A stretch of DNA of 64,000 nt from Diploptera punctata. Taxonomy: Eukaryota; Arthropoda; Insecta; Blattodea; Blaberidae. Below are positions 32,138 through 42,522 of this stretch, in pieces (position 1 is the stretch's first letter; the number at the start of each line of letters is the position of its first letter). Below the pieces are notes generated by a model. That model worked only from the letters and a program-made list of their open reading frames with translations. It did no database searches and was not told the DNA's origin. The position numbers and the translations under genes were made by a program. The stretch lies in assembly GCA_030220185.1 (NCBI GenBank), contig JASPKZ010009731.1, positions 17,095-81,094 of the forward strand, given 5' to 3'.

Positions 32138-35100
32138 ATGGTTTGTCTACGGCGAAGAACGTCACCGAACATCATCAGTGACCATCGTTGTACTCGCTCA
32201 TATTGTTTTGAATGCATGGCGTTTCTCCTTAACGTTGATACTGACGTAAGTGTTCGTGGCTGGCGATCTTATTTATGGTTTGTCTACGGCGAAGAACGTC
32301 ACCGAACATCATCAGTGACCATCGTTGTACTCGCTCATATTGTTTTGAATGCATGGCGTTTCTCCTTAACGTTGATACTGACGTAAGTGTTCGTGGCTGG
32401 CGATCTTATTTATGGTTTGTCTACGGCGAAGAACGTCACCGAACATCATCAGTGACCATCGTTGTACTCGCTCATATTGTTTTGAATGCATGGCGTTTCT
32501 CCTTAACGTTGATACTGACGTAAGTGTTCGTGGCTGGCGATCTTATTTATGGTTTGTCTACGGCGAAGAACGTCACCGAACATCATCAGTGACCATCGTT
32601 GTACTCGCTCATATTGTTTTGAATGCATGGCGTTTCTCCTTAACGTTGATACTGACGTAAGTGTTCGTGGCTGGCGATCTTATTTATGGTTTGTCTACGG
32701 CGAAGAACGTCACCGAACATCATCAGTGACCATCGTTGTACTCGCTCATATTGTTTTGAATGCATGGCGTTTCTCCTTAACGTTGATACTGACGTAAGTG
32801 TTCGTGGCTGGCGATCTTATTTATGGTTTGTCTACGGCGAAGAACGTCACCGAACATCATCAGTGACCATCGTTGTACTCGCTCATATTGTTTTGAATGC
32901 ATGGCGTTTCTCCTTAACGTTGATACTGACGTAAGTGTTCGTGGCTGGCGATCTTATTTATGGTTTGTCTACGGCGAAGAACGTCACCGAACATCATCAG
33001 TGACCATCGTTGTACTCGCTCATATTGTTTTGAATGCATGGCGTTTCTCCTTAACGTTGATACTGACGTAAGTGTTCGTGGCTGGCGATCTTATTTATGG
33101 TTTGTCTACGGCGAAGAACGTCACCGAACATCATCAGTGACCATCGTTGTACTCGCTCATATTGTTTTGAATGCATGGCGTTTCTCCTTAACGTTGATAC
33201 TGACGTAAGTGTTCGTGGCTGGCGATCTTATTTATGGTTTGTCTACGGCGAAGAACGTCATCAGTGACCATCGTTGTACTCGCTCATATTGTTTTGAATG
33301 CATGGCGTTTCTCCTTAACGTTGATACTGACGTAAGTGTTCGTGGCTGGCGATCTTATTTATGGTTTGTCTACGGCGAAGAACGTCACCGAACATCATCA
33401 GTGACCATCGTTGTACTCGCTCATATTGTTTTGAATGCATGGCGTTTCTCCTTAACGTTGATACTGACGTAAGTGTTCGTGGCTGGCGATCTTATTTATG
33501 GTTTGTCTACGGCGAAGAACGTCACCGAACATCATCAGTGACCATCGTTGTACTCGCTCATATTGTTTTGAATGCATGGCGTTTCCTCCTTAACGTTGAT
33601 ACTGACGTAAGTGTTCGTGGCTGGCGATCTTATTTATGGTTTGTCTACGGCGAAGAACGTCACCGAACATCATCAGTGACCATCGTTGTACTCGCTCATA
33701 TTGTTTTGAATGCATGGCGTTTCTCCTTAACGTTGATACTGACGTAAGTGTTCGTGGCTGGCGATCTTATTTATGGTTTGTCTACGGCGAAGAACGTCAC
33801 CGAACATCATCAGTGACCATCGTTGTACTCGCTCATATTGTTTTGAATGCATGGCGTTTCTCCTTAACGTTGATACTGACGTAAGTGTTCGTGGCTGGCG
33901 ATCTTATTTATGGTTTGTCTACGGCGAAGAACGTCACCGAACATCATCAGTGACCATCGTTGTACTCGCTCATATTGTTTTGAATGCATGGCGTTTCTCC
34001 TTAACGTTGATACTGACGTAAGTGTTCGTGGCTGGCGATCTTATTTATGGTTTGTCTACGGCGAAGAACGTCACCGAACATCATCAGTGACCATCGTTGT
34101 ACTCGCTCATATTGTTTTGAATGCATGGCGTTTCTCCTTAACGTTGATACTGACGTAAGTGTTCGTGGCTGGCGATCTTATTTATGGTTTGTCTACGGCG
34201 AAGAACGTCACCGAACATCATCAGTGACCATCGTTGTACTCGCTCATATTGTTTTGAATGCATGGCGTTTCTCCTTAACGTTGATACTGACGTAAGTGTT
34301 CGTGGCTGGCGATCTTATTTATGGTTTGTCTACGGCGAAGAACGTCACCGAACATCATCAGTGACCATCGTTGTACTCGCTCATATTGTTTTGAATGCAT
34401 GGCGTTTCTCCTTAACGTTGATACTGACGTAAGTGTTCGTGGCTGGCGATCTTATTTATGGTTTGTCTACGGCGAAGAACGTCATCAGTGACCATCGTTG
34501 TACTCGCTCATATTGTTTTGAATGCATGGCGTTTCTCCTTAACGTTGATACTGACGTAAGTGTTCGTGGCTGGCGATCTTATTTATGGTTTGTCTACGGC
34601 GAAGAACGTCACCGAACATCATCAGTGACCATCGTTGTACTCGCTCATATTGTTTTGAATGCATGGCGTTTCTCCTTAACGTTGATACTGACGTAAGTGT
34701 TCGTGGCTGGCGATCTTATTTATGGTTTGTCTACGGCGAAGAACGTCACCGAACATCATCAGTGACCATCGTTGTACTCGCTCATATTGTTTTGAATGCA
34801 TGGCGTTTCTCCTTAACGTTGATACTGACGTAAGTGTTCGTGGCTGGCGATCTTATTTATGGTTTGTCTACGGCGAAGAACGTCACCGAACATCATCAGT
34901 GACCATCGTTGTACTCGCTCATATTGTTTTGAATGCATGGCGTTTCTCCTTAACGTTGATACTGACGTAAGTGTTCGTGGCTGGCGATCTTATTTATGGT
35001 TTGTCTACGGCGAAGAACGTCACCGAACATCATCAGTGACCATCGTTGTACTCGCTCATATTGTTTTGAATGCATGGCGTTTCTCCTTAACGTTGATACT

Positions 35101-37328
35101 GACGTAAGTGTTCGTGGCTGGCGATCTTATTTATGGTTTGTCTACGGCGAAGAACGTCACCGAACATCATCAGTGACCATCGTTGTACTCGCTCATATTG
35201 TTTTGAATGCATGGCTTTTTCTCCTTAACGTTGATACTGACGTAAGTGTTCGTGGCTGGCGATCTTATTTATGGTTTGTCTACGGCGAAGAACGTCACCG
35301 AACATCATCAGTGACCATCGTTGTACTCGCTCATATTGTTTTGAATGCATGGCGTTTCTCCTTAACGTTGATACTGACGTAAGTGTTCGTGGCTGGCGAT
35401 CTTATTTATGGTTTGTCTACGGCGAAGAACGTCACCGAACATCATCAGTGACCATCGTTGTACTCGCTCATATTGTTTTGAATGCATGGCGTTTCTCCTT
35501 AACGTTGATACTGACGTAAGTGTTTCGTGGCTGGCGATCTTATTTATGGTTTGTCTACGGCGAAGAACGTCACCGAACATCATCAGTGACCATCGTTGTA
35601 CTCGCTCATATTGTTTTGAATGCATGGCGTTTCTCCTTAACGTTGATACTGACGTAAGTGTTCGTGGCTGGCGATCTTATTTATGGTTTGTCTACGGCGA
35701 AGAACGTCACCGAACATCATCAGTGACCATCGTTGTACTCGCTCATATTGTTTTGAATGCATGGCGTTTCTCCTTAACGTTGATACTGACGTAAGTGTTC
35801 GTGGCTGGCGATCTTATGTATGGTTTGTCTACGGCGAAGAACGTCACCGAACATCATCAGTGACCATCGTTGTACTCGCTCATATTGTTTTGAATGCATG
35901 GCGTTTCTCCTTAACGTTGATACTGACGTAAGTGTTCGTGGCTGGCGATCTTATTTATGGTTTGTCTACGGCGAAGAACGTCACCGAACATCATCAGTGA
36001 CCATCGTTGTACTCGCTCATATTGTTTTGAATGCATGGCGTTTCTCCTTAACGTTGATACTGACGTAAGTGTTCGTGGCTGGCGATCTTATTTATGGTTT
36101 GTCTACGGCGAAGAACGTCACCGAACATCATCAGTGACCATCGTTGTACTCGCTCATATTGTTTTTGAATGCATGGCGTTTCTCCTTAACGTTGATACTG
36201 ACGTAAGTGTTCGTGGCTGGCGATCTTATTTATGGTTTGTCTACGGCGAAGAACGTCACCGAACATCATCAGTGACCATCGTTGTACTCGCTCATATTGT
36301 TTTGAATGCATGGCGTTTCTCCTTAACGTTGATACTGACGTAAGTGTTCGTGGCTGGCGATCTTATTTATGGTTTGTCTACGGCGAAGAACGTCACCGAA
36401 CATCATCAGTGACCATCGTTGTACTCGCTCATATTGTTTTGAATGCATGGCGTTTCTCCTTAACGTTGATACTGACGTAAGTGTTCGTGGCTGGCGATCT
36501 TATTTATGGTTTGTCTACGGCGAAGAACGTCACCGAACATCATCAGTGACCATCGTTGTACTCGCTCATATTGTTTTGAATGCATGGCGTTTCTCCTTAA
36601 CGTTGATACTGACGTAAGTGTTCGTGGCTGGCGATCTTATTTATGGTTTGTCTACGGCGAAGAACGTCACCGAACATCATCAGTGACCATCGTTGTACTC
36701 GCTCATATTGTTTTGAATGCATGGCGTTTCTCCTTAACGTTGATACTGACGTAAGTGTTCGTGGCTGGCGATCTTATTTATGGTTTGTCTACGGCGAAGA
36801 ACGTCACCGAACATCATCAGTGACCATCGTTGTACTCGCTCATATTGTTTTGAATGCATGGCGTTTCTCCTTAACGTTGATACTGACGTAAGTGTTCGTG
36901 GCTGGCGATCTTATTTATGGTTTGTCTACGGCGAAGAACGTCACCGAACATCATCAGTGACCATCGTTGTACTCGCTCATATTGTTTTTGAATGCATGGC
37001 GTTTCTCTTAACGTTGATACTGACGTAAGTGTTCGTGGCTGGCGATCTTATTTATGGTTTGTCTACGGCGAAGAACGTCACCGAACATCATCAGTGACCA
37101 TCGTTGTACTCGCTCATATTGTTTTGAATGCATGGCGTTTCTCCTTAACGTTGATACTGACGTAAGTGTTCGTGGCTGGCGATCTTATTTATGGTTTGTC
37201 TACGGCGAAGAACGTCACCGAACATCATCAGTGACCATCGTTGTACTCGCTCATATTGTTTTGAATGCATGGCGTTTCTCCTTAACGTTGATACTGACGT
37301 AAGTGTTCGTGGCTGGCGATCTTATTTC
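32138..37328 (+). repeat. 137-bp satellite, 38 copies
   Basis: Units start with ATGGTTTGTCTACGGCGAAG and include CATCGTTGTACTCGCTCAT and GATACTGACGTAAGTGTTCG. Nearly all are identical. Exceptions are two copies with the same 10-bp deletion (starting 33234 and 34458, unit length 127), single-base insertions in the units at 33498, 35133, 35408 and 36094, a T-to-G in the unit starting 35683 (near 35818), and an insertion plus deletion in the unit at 36917. Because 137 is not a multiple of three, the repeated 82-codon open frames are by-products of the repeat, not genes. It ends at 37328, where unique sequence starts. Confidence 0.97.
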
Positions 37329-37675
37329 AATATTTGAATTTCTTGAATTGCGAACGAACATTGCCTTAGAAACACCAGAAGTTAGTCTCCATACCCATTT
37401 ATGGAATTGCTAAAAAAACTGCAAAACAGCGCGTATTTTCCAACTTTAAGAAATTTAACAACATTTGATTAATTTTAATTGTATTGGAAACCATCTTCTA
37501 TACGATGTCAGCATGAATAATTGCAGGGAGACACAAAAAACGGTTGTGGCTTGAGAAAAAACTAAGAGCAGTAAATAAATACTGTATTCCTAGGGGATTG
37601 TATGCCATGAGTATATGTATATGATTTTAAAAATGAGAGATGTACAAATTATTGTATATTGTAAATTATTGTATA
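37329..37675. other. No recognisable feature
   Basis: AT-rich DNA between the satellite and a SINE; nothing identified. Confidence 0.5.
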
Positions 37676-37692
37676 TTATATATATATATATC

Positions 37693-37995
37693 CACCGCTG
37701 TGGTCTCGAGGTAGCGTGCTGCCTTGTCACGCAGCGGACCCGGGTTCGATCCCCGGTCGGGGCAGTTTTTCTGGGTGAGGTTTTTCTCGGGGTTTTTCCT
37801 CACCTGTAAGACAAATGTCAGGAAAAATTTAAGGCCCAAACGGTCCCCGAAATCATATGGCCATCATCATCATTATCATACTTCACCGGTGTGGAAAGCA
37901 ACGGGAAGCTACCACACCTGCATTTCCCTAGTAAAGCTGCATGCACAGCATGAAAATGCTATGATTGCAGTGAGGGACCTGCCTTCGGGCAGAAT

Positions 37996-38000
<5 letters not shown>
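37693..38000 (+). mobile_element. tRNA-derived SINE family A, full copy
   Basis: Head GTGGTCTCGAGGTAGCGTGC (A-box region) and GGGTTCGATCCCCGG (B box) come from a tRNA. The body has CCTCACCTGTAAGACAAATG, CGGTCCCCGAAATCATATGG, a short CAT run, and GCTATGATTGCAGTGAGGG, and the 3' end is GGGCAGAATTACTATA. It lies between (TA)n runs at 37676-37692 and 37998-38042. Copies also lie at 47.7, 50.9, 52.2, 52.6 and 57.7 kb. Confidence 0.9.

Positions 38001-38042
<42 letters not shown>
37998..38042 (+). repeat. (TA)n microsatellite
   Basis: Uninterrupted TA run growing from the 3' end of the SINE. Confidence 0.95.
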
Positions 38043-38044
<2 letters not shown>

Positions 38045-38168
38045 GTGTGTGTTGCTCAGATATTTAATTTCATACTGCTACAATAATTTGTACATTTCTC
38101 GCTTCTTTTACTGTAATTTATATACACATACTCATGGCATACAATCACCTAGGAATGCATATATACCG

Positions 38169-38171
<3 letters not shown>

Positions 38172-38204
<33 letters not shown>
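38172..38204 (+). repeat. (AT)n microsatellite
   Basis: AT run directly beside the minus-strand tRNA-like element at 38207. Confidence 0.95.
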
Positions 38205-38206
<2 letters not shown>

Positions 38207-38303
38207 TGAAAAGAAAAATTAATGTCTGATCCGGGATTTGAACTCGATATCTCTAACTGTATATGTTAATGCGTTACCGACCACGCCATCCAGGCATCAC
38301 AGT
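38207..38303 (-). mobile_element. Short tRNA-like element (family E), minus copy
   Basis: On the minus strand it reads GCCTGGATGGCGTGGTCGGT (A-box region), an anticodon-arm-like segment, GAGTTCAAATCCCGGATCAG (B box), then the tail ATTAATTTTTCTTTTC. The same B box and tail occur at 46591 and 58070. All three touch dinucleotide repeats. Confidence 0.6.
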
Positions 38304-38638
38304 GCAAAATTAATTTCCCTTCCTTATATACAAATCTCAAATCATAAGAGGCAGCGGTAAGCGTCCGAACTGCCATCTTACGGCTTCTATAATAAGAAAC
38401 TATTTAAATGATAATATTTTTACATTATAGCAGTAACGGTTTTTTTTATTTTGATGTTACAATTAAATTATATATATATATATGACAGAAGCAGACATTG
38501 AGGATACCTGTGTAAATAACAGAAACAATACTAGAAAAAAAAATATATATTTGATTTTTTCCACAAAATGCGAGAAATGCCTTGAAATCGAACGAGAAAT
38601 TGAGGTACAAATAACCTAAAAATCGATGCATTTACAAT
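38304..38638. other. No gene; short (TA)n at about 38469-38483
   Basis: AT-rich DNA. A 61-codon minus-strand frame here is hydrophobic but low complexity and unsupported. Confidence 0.45.
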
Positions 38639-38646
38639 GGAAACAA
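38639..38646 (+). repeat. Possible target-site duplication, left
   Basis: GGAAACAA recurs at 42523-42530, at the other end of the I-group LINE; flanking CAA(T/C) extends the match with one difference. Eight bases is short, so this is tentative. Confidence 0.45.
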
Positions 38647-38738
38647 GGGGTGCAACGGTAAACTCACCTCCACGTGGTGCACCCTGGACAACGCTCCCTC
38701 ATCGGCAAAGTAGTTTACCAAATTTAGCATCTTAAAGA

Positions 38739-39656
38739 TTGACGACCTGTTCTAAAGTTAACCGTCCTTTTAAGGATGAATATTTACGACTATTGCAATG
38801 GAATGCTGGTGGACTTTCCCCGCGTAAGAAAACAGAGCTTCATAATATTTTAATTGAACACAATATTGAAGTCTTTGCTATCATGGAAGCTAATAAAACT
38901 TTCAACGACTTGCCTAGATATCAGTTCCCAGGATACACAATCCATCTTCTTGAAAAGAATAGGCAAGTAGCAAGTGGAATCCTCATTGGTGTCAAGAATA
39001 CACTCACTACGACATTTAATGTAATAAAAGAAATGGGTTATTCAACTGATAAACTGGAACTAATACACCTCAACGTTTGGAAAGCAGGTTCACACTTTAA
39101 GATCTATGCTGCCTACAACCCTCCCAATAATAAACGCAAATTGGACATAATCAACATGAGAACTATCATCTTTGGAGATTTCAATGCACCATCAAAGACT
39201 TGGGGCTAGAAATATACAAACACCACTGGTCAAATTGTTGAAGATTTCATTGACACCAGTAATGTGGAACTCATTTACAACAGCACTGATACTCCTACTT
39301 ACACTCACTACAATGGAACTGGAACAAACCCAGGCCTCCTACTTGTTTCTTCTGACATCAGAAATGTTACGAGTCGTACAGTTATTGAAGATCCAGGAAG
39401 TGGCAACAGGATAGTTTTAGCAAACATACAGATCCTATCTCGAAATAATACATGTCCCAATGTTAAGTCATCATGGAATTTCAAAAAGGCTGATTGGTCT
39501 AGGTATGAAACAGCTCTAGACTCTGATTTAGATATTAGCAACTTCACCTTTGAACAACATCCTGACAAAATACTCAATCAAATCAATAGCATAATATTAG
39601 GAAATGCAAGAAAGTATGTTCCCTATGGACAAAAAACACGGTATAAATGCTTCTGA
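38739..39656 (+). pseudogene. I-group LINE endonuclease domain
   Basis: Frame 38739-39209 has LRLLQWNAGGLSPRK, IEVFAIMEANKTF (catalytic Glu), AAYNPPNNKR and IIFGDFNAPSKTWG. A shift near 39205 moves on to 39264-39656, which has the VELIYNSTDTPTYTHYNGTG block and the SSDIRN position where an SDH motif is expected; the His is not evident. The start codon is uncertain because upstream ORF1 is absent. It would nick the target for retrotransposition. Confidence 0.75.
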
Positions 39657-39733
39657 AATAGTCAATTAAACTCTCTTAAACAACAAGAGATGATCTTCGA
39701 AAGAAAGCGAAAGAAACAAATGACCCTGTTGAT

Positions 39734-39943
39734 GTGCAACAATGGAGGCGTTCTGTAGCTAATATCAAAAGAGCTATTATAGAAGCTGAACGATCCTGTT
39801 TCAATAATTTTATATCCAAAATAAACTACAGGAAGGACGGTGCCAAGACATATAATTTCCTCAACAAACTACTGAACAAACATATAATAACTAGAAAACA
39901 ACCTATCCCATATGGGAACACAGATCTTGTCTCTGATGCTTGA
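39734..39943 (+). pseudogene. I-group LINE linker fragment
   Basis: This short frame bridges endonuclease and RT and contains WRRSVANIKRAIIEAERSCF and NFLNKLLNKH. It is typical of the helical linker before the RT domain. It is out of frame with both neighbours. Confidence 0.55.
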
Positions 39944-41132
39944 AATTTCTAATGCCTTTGCAACTCACTACTCGAAGTCACAAAAGAAAACTCCTATAAT
40001 GAAAATACAAAACCGACAGATTAAAAAACAATTGAACATGATTCAAAGTGACACATCCACTGATGATATATTTAATGCAGATTTCACAATTTATGAGCTA
40101 AATTTAGCAATAAGTCAACTTCGCGGAAAAAAGTCACCTGGTCCTGATATGATCTTTTCCGAGTTTATCCAATATATGGGAAATAATGCAAGGCAAACAT
40201 TGTTATATCTCTTCAACAAAATTTGGACCTCCACAGTAACTTCCCAGTGGAAAAAAGCTGTAGTTATCCCTATATTAAAGAAAGGCAAACCTCCCTCAAA
40301 CATATCCAATTACAGGCCTATATCTCTCACAAATATCACTTCTAAGACAATTGAGAGAATGATAAACAACCTACTTACTTGGTACCTTGAAACGTATGGC
40401 ATACTCCATCCAAATCAAGCTGGTTTCAGAAAACATCACTCAACGGAACAGCAAGCAGCAATCTTCAGCCAGTATATCAAAGATAATATAGATAGAAACC
40501 TGATCACCGCTGCTGTGTATATTGACTTTAAAATTGCATATGACTCAGTCTGGAAGGAGAATCTCCTCCTCAAATTGACAAACAATGGAATCATGGGGAA
40601 AATGCTAAATTGGATAACAAACTTCATCGGCCAGAGATACTTTCAAGTACGTTACGGTGACACAGTGTCTAAATTTAAGCAACTTCAAACAGGACTTCCA
40701 CAAGGTACTACCACCAGTTGTCTTCTTTTCAATATCTACGTCAATGATTTTATATCTGTCATCATTAAACAGCCTAATGTTCATGCCCTTATGTACGCCA
40801 ATGATCTTGTAATTTGGACTTCTGCATTCAAAAAGGATGCTTCAAAGCGGATTGAACATACTTTGAATACAATCCTAAAAGATCTGCACATATGGTGTAA
40901 AGAAAACTCAATGGCAGTCAATACATCCAAAAGTGCATGCCAGACATTTTCCCTATGCCACAACCAACTGAAACCAAACATTTTCTATAACAACGCTCAG
41001 TTAGAAAATGTCCGTACATTCCAATATTTTGGAGTTACATTTGATTCCCGTCTCTCTTGGAATGAACATATCACTTATGTGACTGATAAAACCCAAAGCC
41101 GCCATAACATATTAAAACGACTGGCAGGTTGA
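39912..41132 (+). CDS. I-group LINE reverse transcriptase
   Basis: 406 codons, apparently unbroken. Motifs in order: KKSPGPDMIFSEFIQYMG, KKAVVIPILKKGKPPSNISN-type, YRPISLTNITSKTIERMI, QAGFRKHHSTEQQAAIF, VYIDFKIAYDSVW (catalytic Asp), TGLPQGTTTSCLLFNIYVND, and the active-site box YANDLVIW. The usual YADD has its first Asp replaced by Asn, which should abolish or greatly weaken catalysis. It ends with FQYFGVTFDSRLSWNEHI and a stop in the thumb region. The N-terminal codons (MGTQILSLML) belong to a shifted frame. Confidence 0.8.
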   Translation: MGTQILSLMLEISNAFATHYSKSQKKTPIMKIQNRQIKKQLNMIQSDTSTDDIFNADFTIYELNLAISQLRGKKSPGPDMIFSEFIQYMGNNARQTLLYLFNKIWTSTVTSQWKKAVVIPILKKGKPPSNISNYRPISLTNITSKTIERMINNLLTWYLETYGILHPNQAGFRKHHSTEQQAAIFSQYIKDNIDRNLITAAVYIDFKIAYDSVWKENLLLKLTNNGIMGKMLNWITNFIGQRYFQVRYGDTVSKFKQLQTGLPQGTTTSCLLFNIYVNDFISVIIKQPNVHALMYANDLVIWTSAFKKDASKRIEHTLNTILKDLHIWCKENSMAVNTSKSACQTFSLCHNQLKPNIFYNNAQLENVRTFQYFGVTFDSRLSWNEHITYVTDKTQSRHNILKRLAG

Positions 41133-41413
41133 AAATGGGGTTGCGCTACTTCTGTGCTGAATCAGACGTACAAAATATACATAAAACCAGTCATGACATA
41201 TTGGTGGTTTGTTAATTACCGCTCCTCGTCAAAATATCAACAAATTGGAGAGAGAGCAAAATCAAGCCCTACTATTAATAACTGGTGCTGTTAGAATTAC
41301 CCCCATAGACGCAATGCTGCTATTTACTAACAACATTCAAATAGAAGCCAAAATCACTGAAAATGCACTGAAATTGCATTAAAAATTGAAGATTAAAAAC
41401 ACAAGAAGGCATT
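41133..41413 (+). pseudogene. I-group LINE RT-RNase H connection, decayed
   Basis: Between the RT frame and the RNase H frame. Readable pieces such as YTKYT/KYT-like LNQTYKIYIKPVM and LEREQNQALLLITGAVR correspond to the conserved connection, but stops and shifts interrupt it. Confidence 0.5.
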
Positions 41414-42352
41414 ATGCAACATGCAACAAAGAAAAAGAACATGCTTGATATCCCAACTAAATTTGGACAATTACCCCCAATAGAAAACCCACTTGAAATT
41501 GTTAAAATAGAATTCGATCTCGACTTAACTCAAATTATTAACAAGTCAGAAACACCACCTGAAATCCTACGCTCCATTGCGCTAGAAACCATCTCAACCC
41601 GATACCCAGCAGAGAGTTGGTTACATGTCTATACTGATGGATCCAAAATCAGTTTAAATGGAAATACAGGATCTGGAATCTACAGTGATCTGTTCGCAAC
41701 ATATATTTCACTTTGCAAAGATTGTGTCCCTTTTGGTGGAGAGATAGAAGCCATTCGAACAGCACTTTTCCACCTCACATGTAGACCAGAATCATTCTCT
41801 AATGTTGTTATCCTATCAGATTCACAAGCAGCAATTAGAGCAATTGCAAACTATCTAACAGCGGCTTATAGCAAAGAAGTTGTAGAGTGCAGAAAATTCA
41901 TCAACAGCCTTATTTGCTTCCAAAAGCGAGTTGCACTACAATGGATACCATCACACTGTGGGATCGCAGGAAATGAAGCTGCAGATCTTCTTGCAAAACG
42001 AGGCACTCAAATTCTACAAGCACCCATGAAAGAAATTCCTTATCATAGATCTGCCACTGCTATCCACGCCAAGATAAAATCTGAATACCATCTGGCATTG
42101 TTAGAAAGGACCAAAGAAAGCCAATGGAGAAATAAAATTGTTTCTGAAGTACCAGATTGGCCACGAAAAGAAGCTGTCGCAAAATTTCGGATTGCAACAG
42201 GACATGACCTTCATCGTCTGGGAATATTGAACAATCCTCTCTGCACGCTGTGTAGGACTGGTGCCAATGTGCATTCTGCCCACCTACTCCACTGTTCTGC
42301 ACTAACAACTTCTACACTCCATCAACACTACTGGGAGGCAAGAGGAAAATGA
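41414..42352 (+). CDS. I-group LINE RNase H and C-terminal zinc-knuckle-like region
   Basis: 312 codons, in one frame. RNase H catalytic residues are all visible: D in HVYTDGSK, E in GGEIEAIRTAL, D in VILSDSQAA and D in GNEAADLLAK, with the family phrase LQWIPSHCGIAGNEAAD. RNase H removes RNA from the RNA-DNA hybrid. The C-terminus has NPLCTLCRTGANVHSAHLLHC, a Cys/His cluster usual in I-superfamily ORF2. The start is not natural; the domain was part of the larger ORF2. The stop at 42350 is about 170 bp before the end of the element. Confidence 0.85.
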   Translation: MQHATKKKNMLDIPTKFGQLPPIENPLEIVKIEFDLDLTQIINKSETPPEILRSIALETISTRYPAESWLHVYTDGSKISLNGNTGSGIYSDLFATYISLCKDCVPFGGEIEAIRTALFHLTCRPESFSNVVILSDSQAAIRAIANYLTAAYSKEVVECRKFINSLICFQKRVALQWIPSHCGIAGNEAADLLAKRGTQILQAPMKEIPYHRSATAIHAKIKSEYHLALLERTKESQWRNKIVSEVPDWPRKEAVAKFRIATGHDLHRLGILNNPLCTLCRTGANVHSAHLLHCSALTTSTLHQHYWEARGK

Positions 42353-42522
42353 TCTCACTGCAACATCTCCTAATTTACTTAAGATTATTCTATTTATATT
42401 TTTATAGTGCTTTTATGTTATTGTTTCAATTGTGTATAGTTATTGTAAATATGTTATTAAGGTCTGTCATTTGGGTGAATGATCTGTATTTCAAGTGCCC
42501 TGCATTAAATAAATAAAACAAC

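Larger units (their letters stand above)
38647..42522 (+). mobile_element. I-group LINE with RNase H, 5' truncated
   Basis: About 3.9 kb: endonuclease, RT, RNase H and a terminal zinc-knuckle-like motif, in that order, followed by an A-rich end near 42508-42520. No ORF1 is visible, so the 5' part is missing. The RNase H domain places it in the I superfamily (I, Nimb, LOA, R1 and relatives); which clade is not decidable by eye. Confidence 0.8.

Noticed and set aside
32275..37302. More than thirty 82-codon open frames, apparently a gene family
   Set aside because: They are phase-shifted readings of the 137-bp satellite, whose unit is not a multiple of three; each frame spans parts of two units and there is no coding signal beyond the repeat.
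32138..37328. CTGATGA on the minus strand of each 137-bp unit as a hammerhead ribozyme
   Set aside because: No GAAA box follows a paired stem II; the following TGTTCGGTGACG does not complete the core.
42060..42308. Minus-strand frames over the RNase H region
   Set aside because: Antisense of the clearly coding RNase H domain of the I-group LINE.
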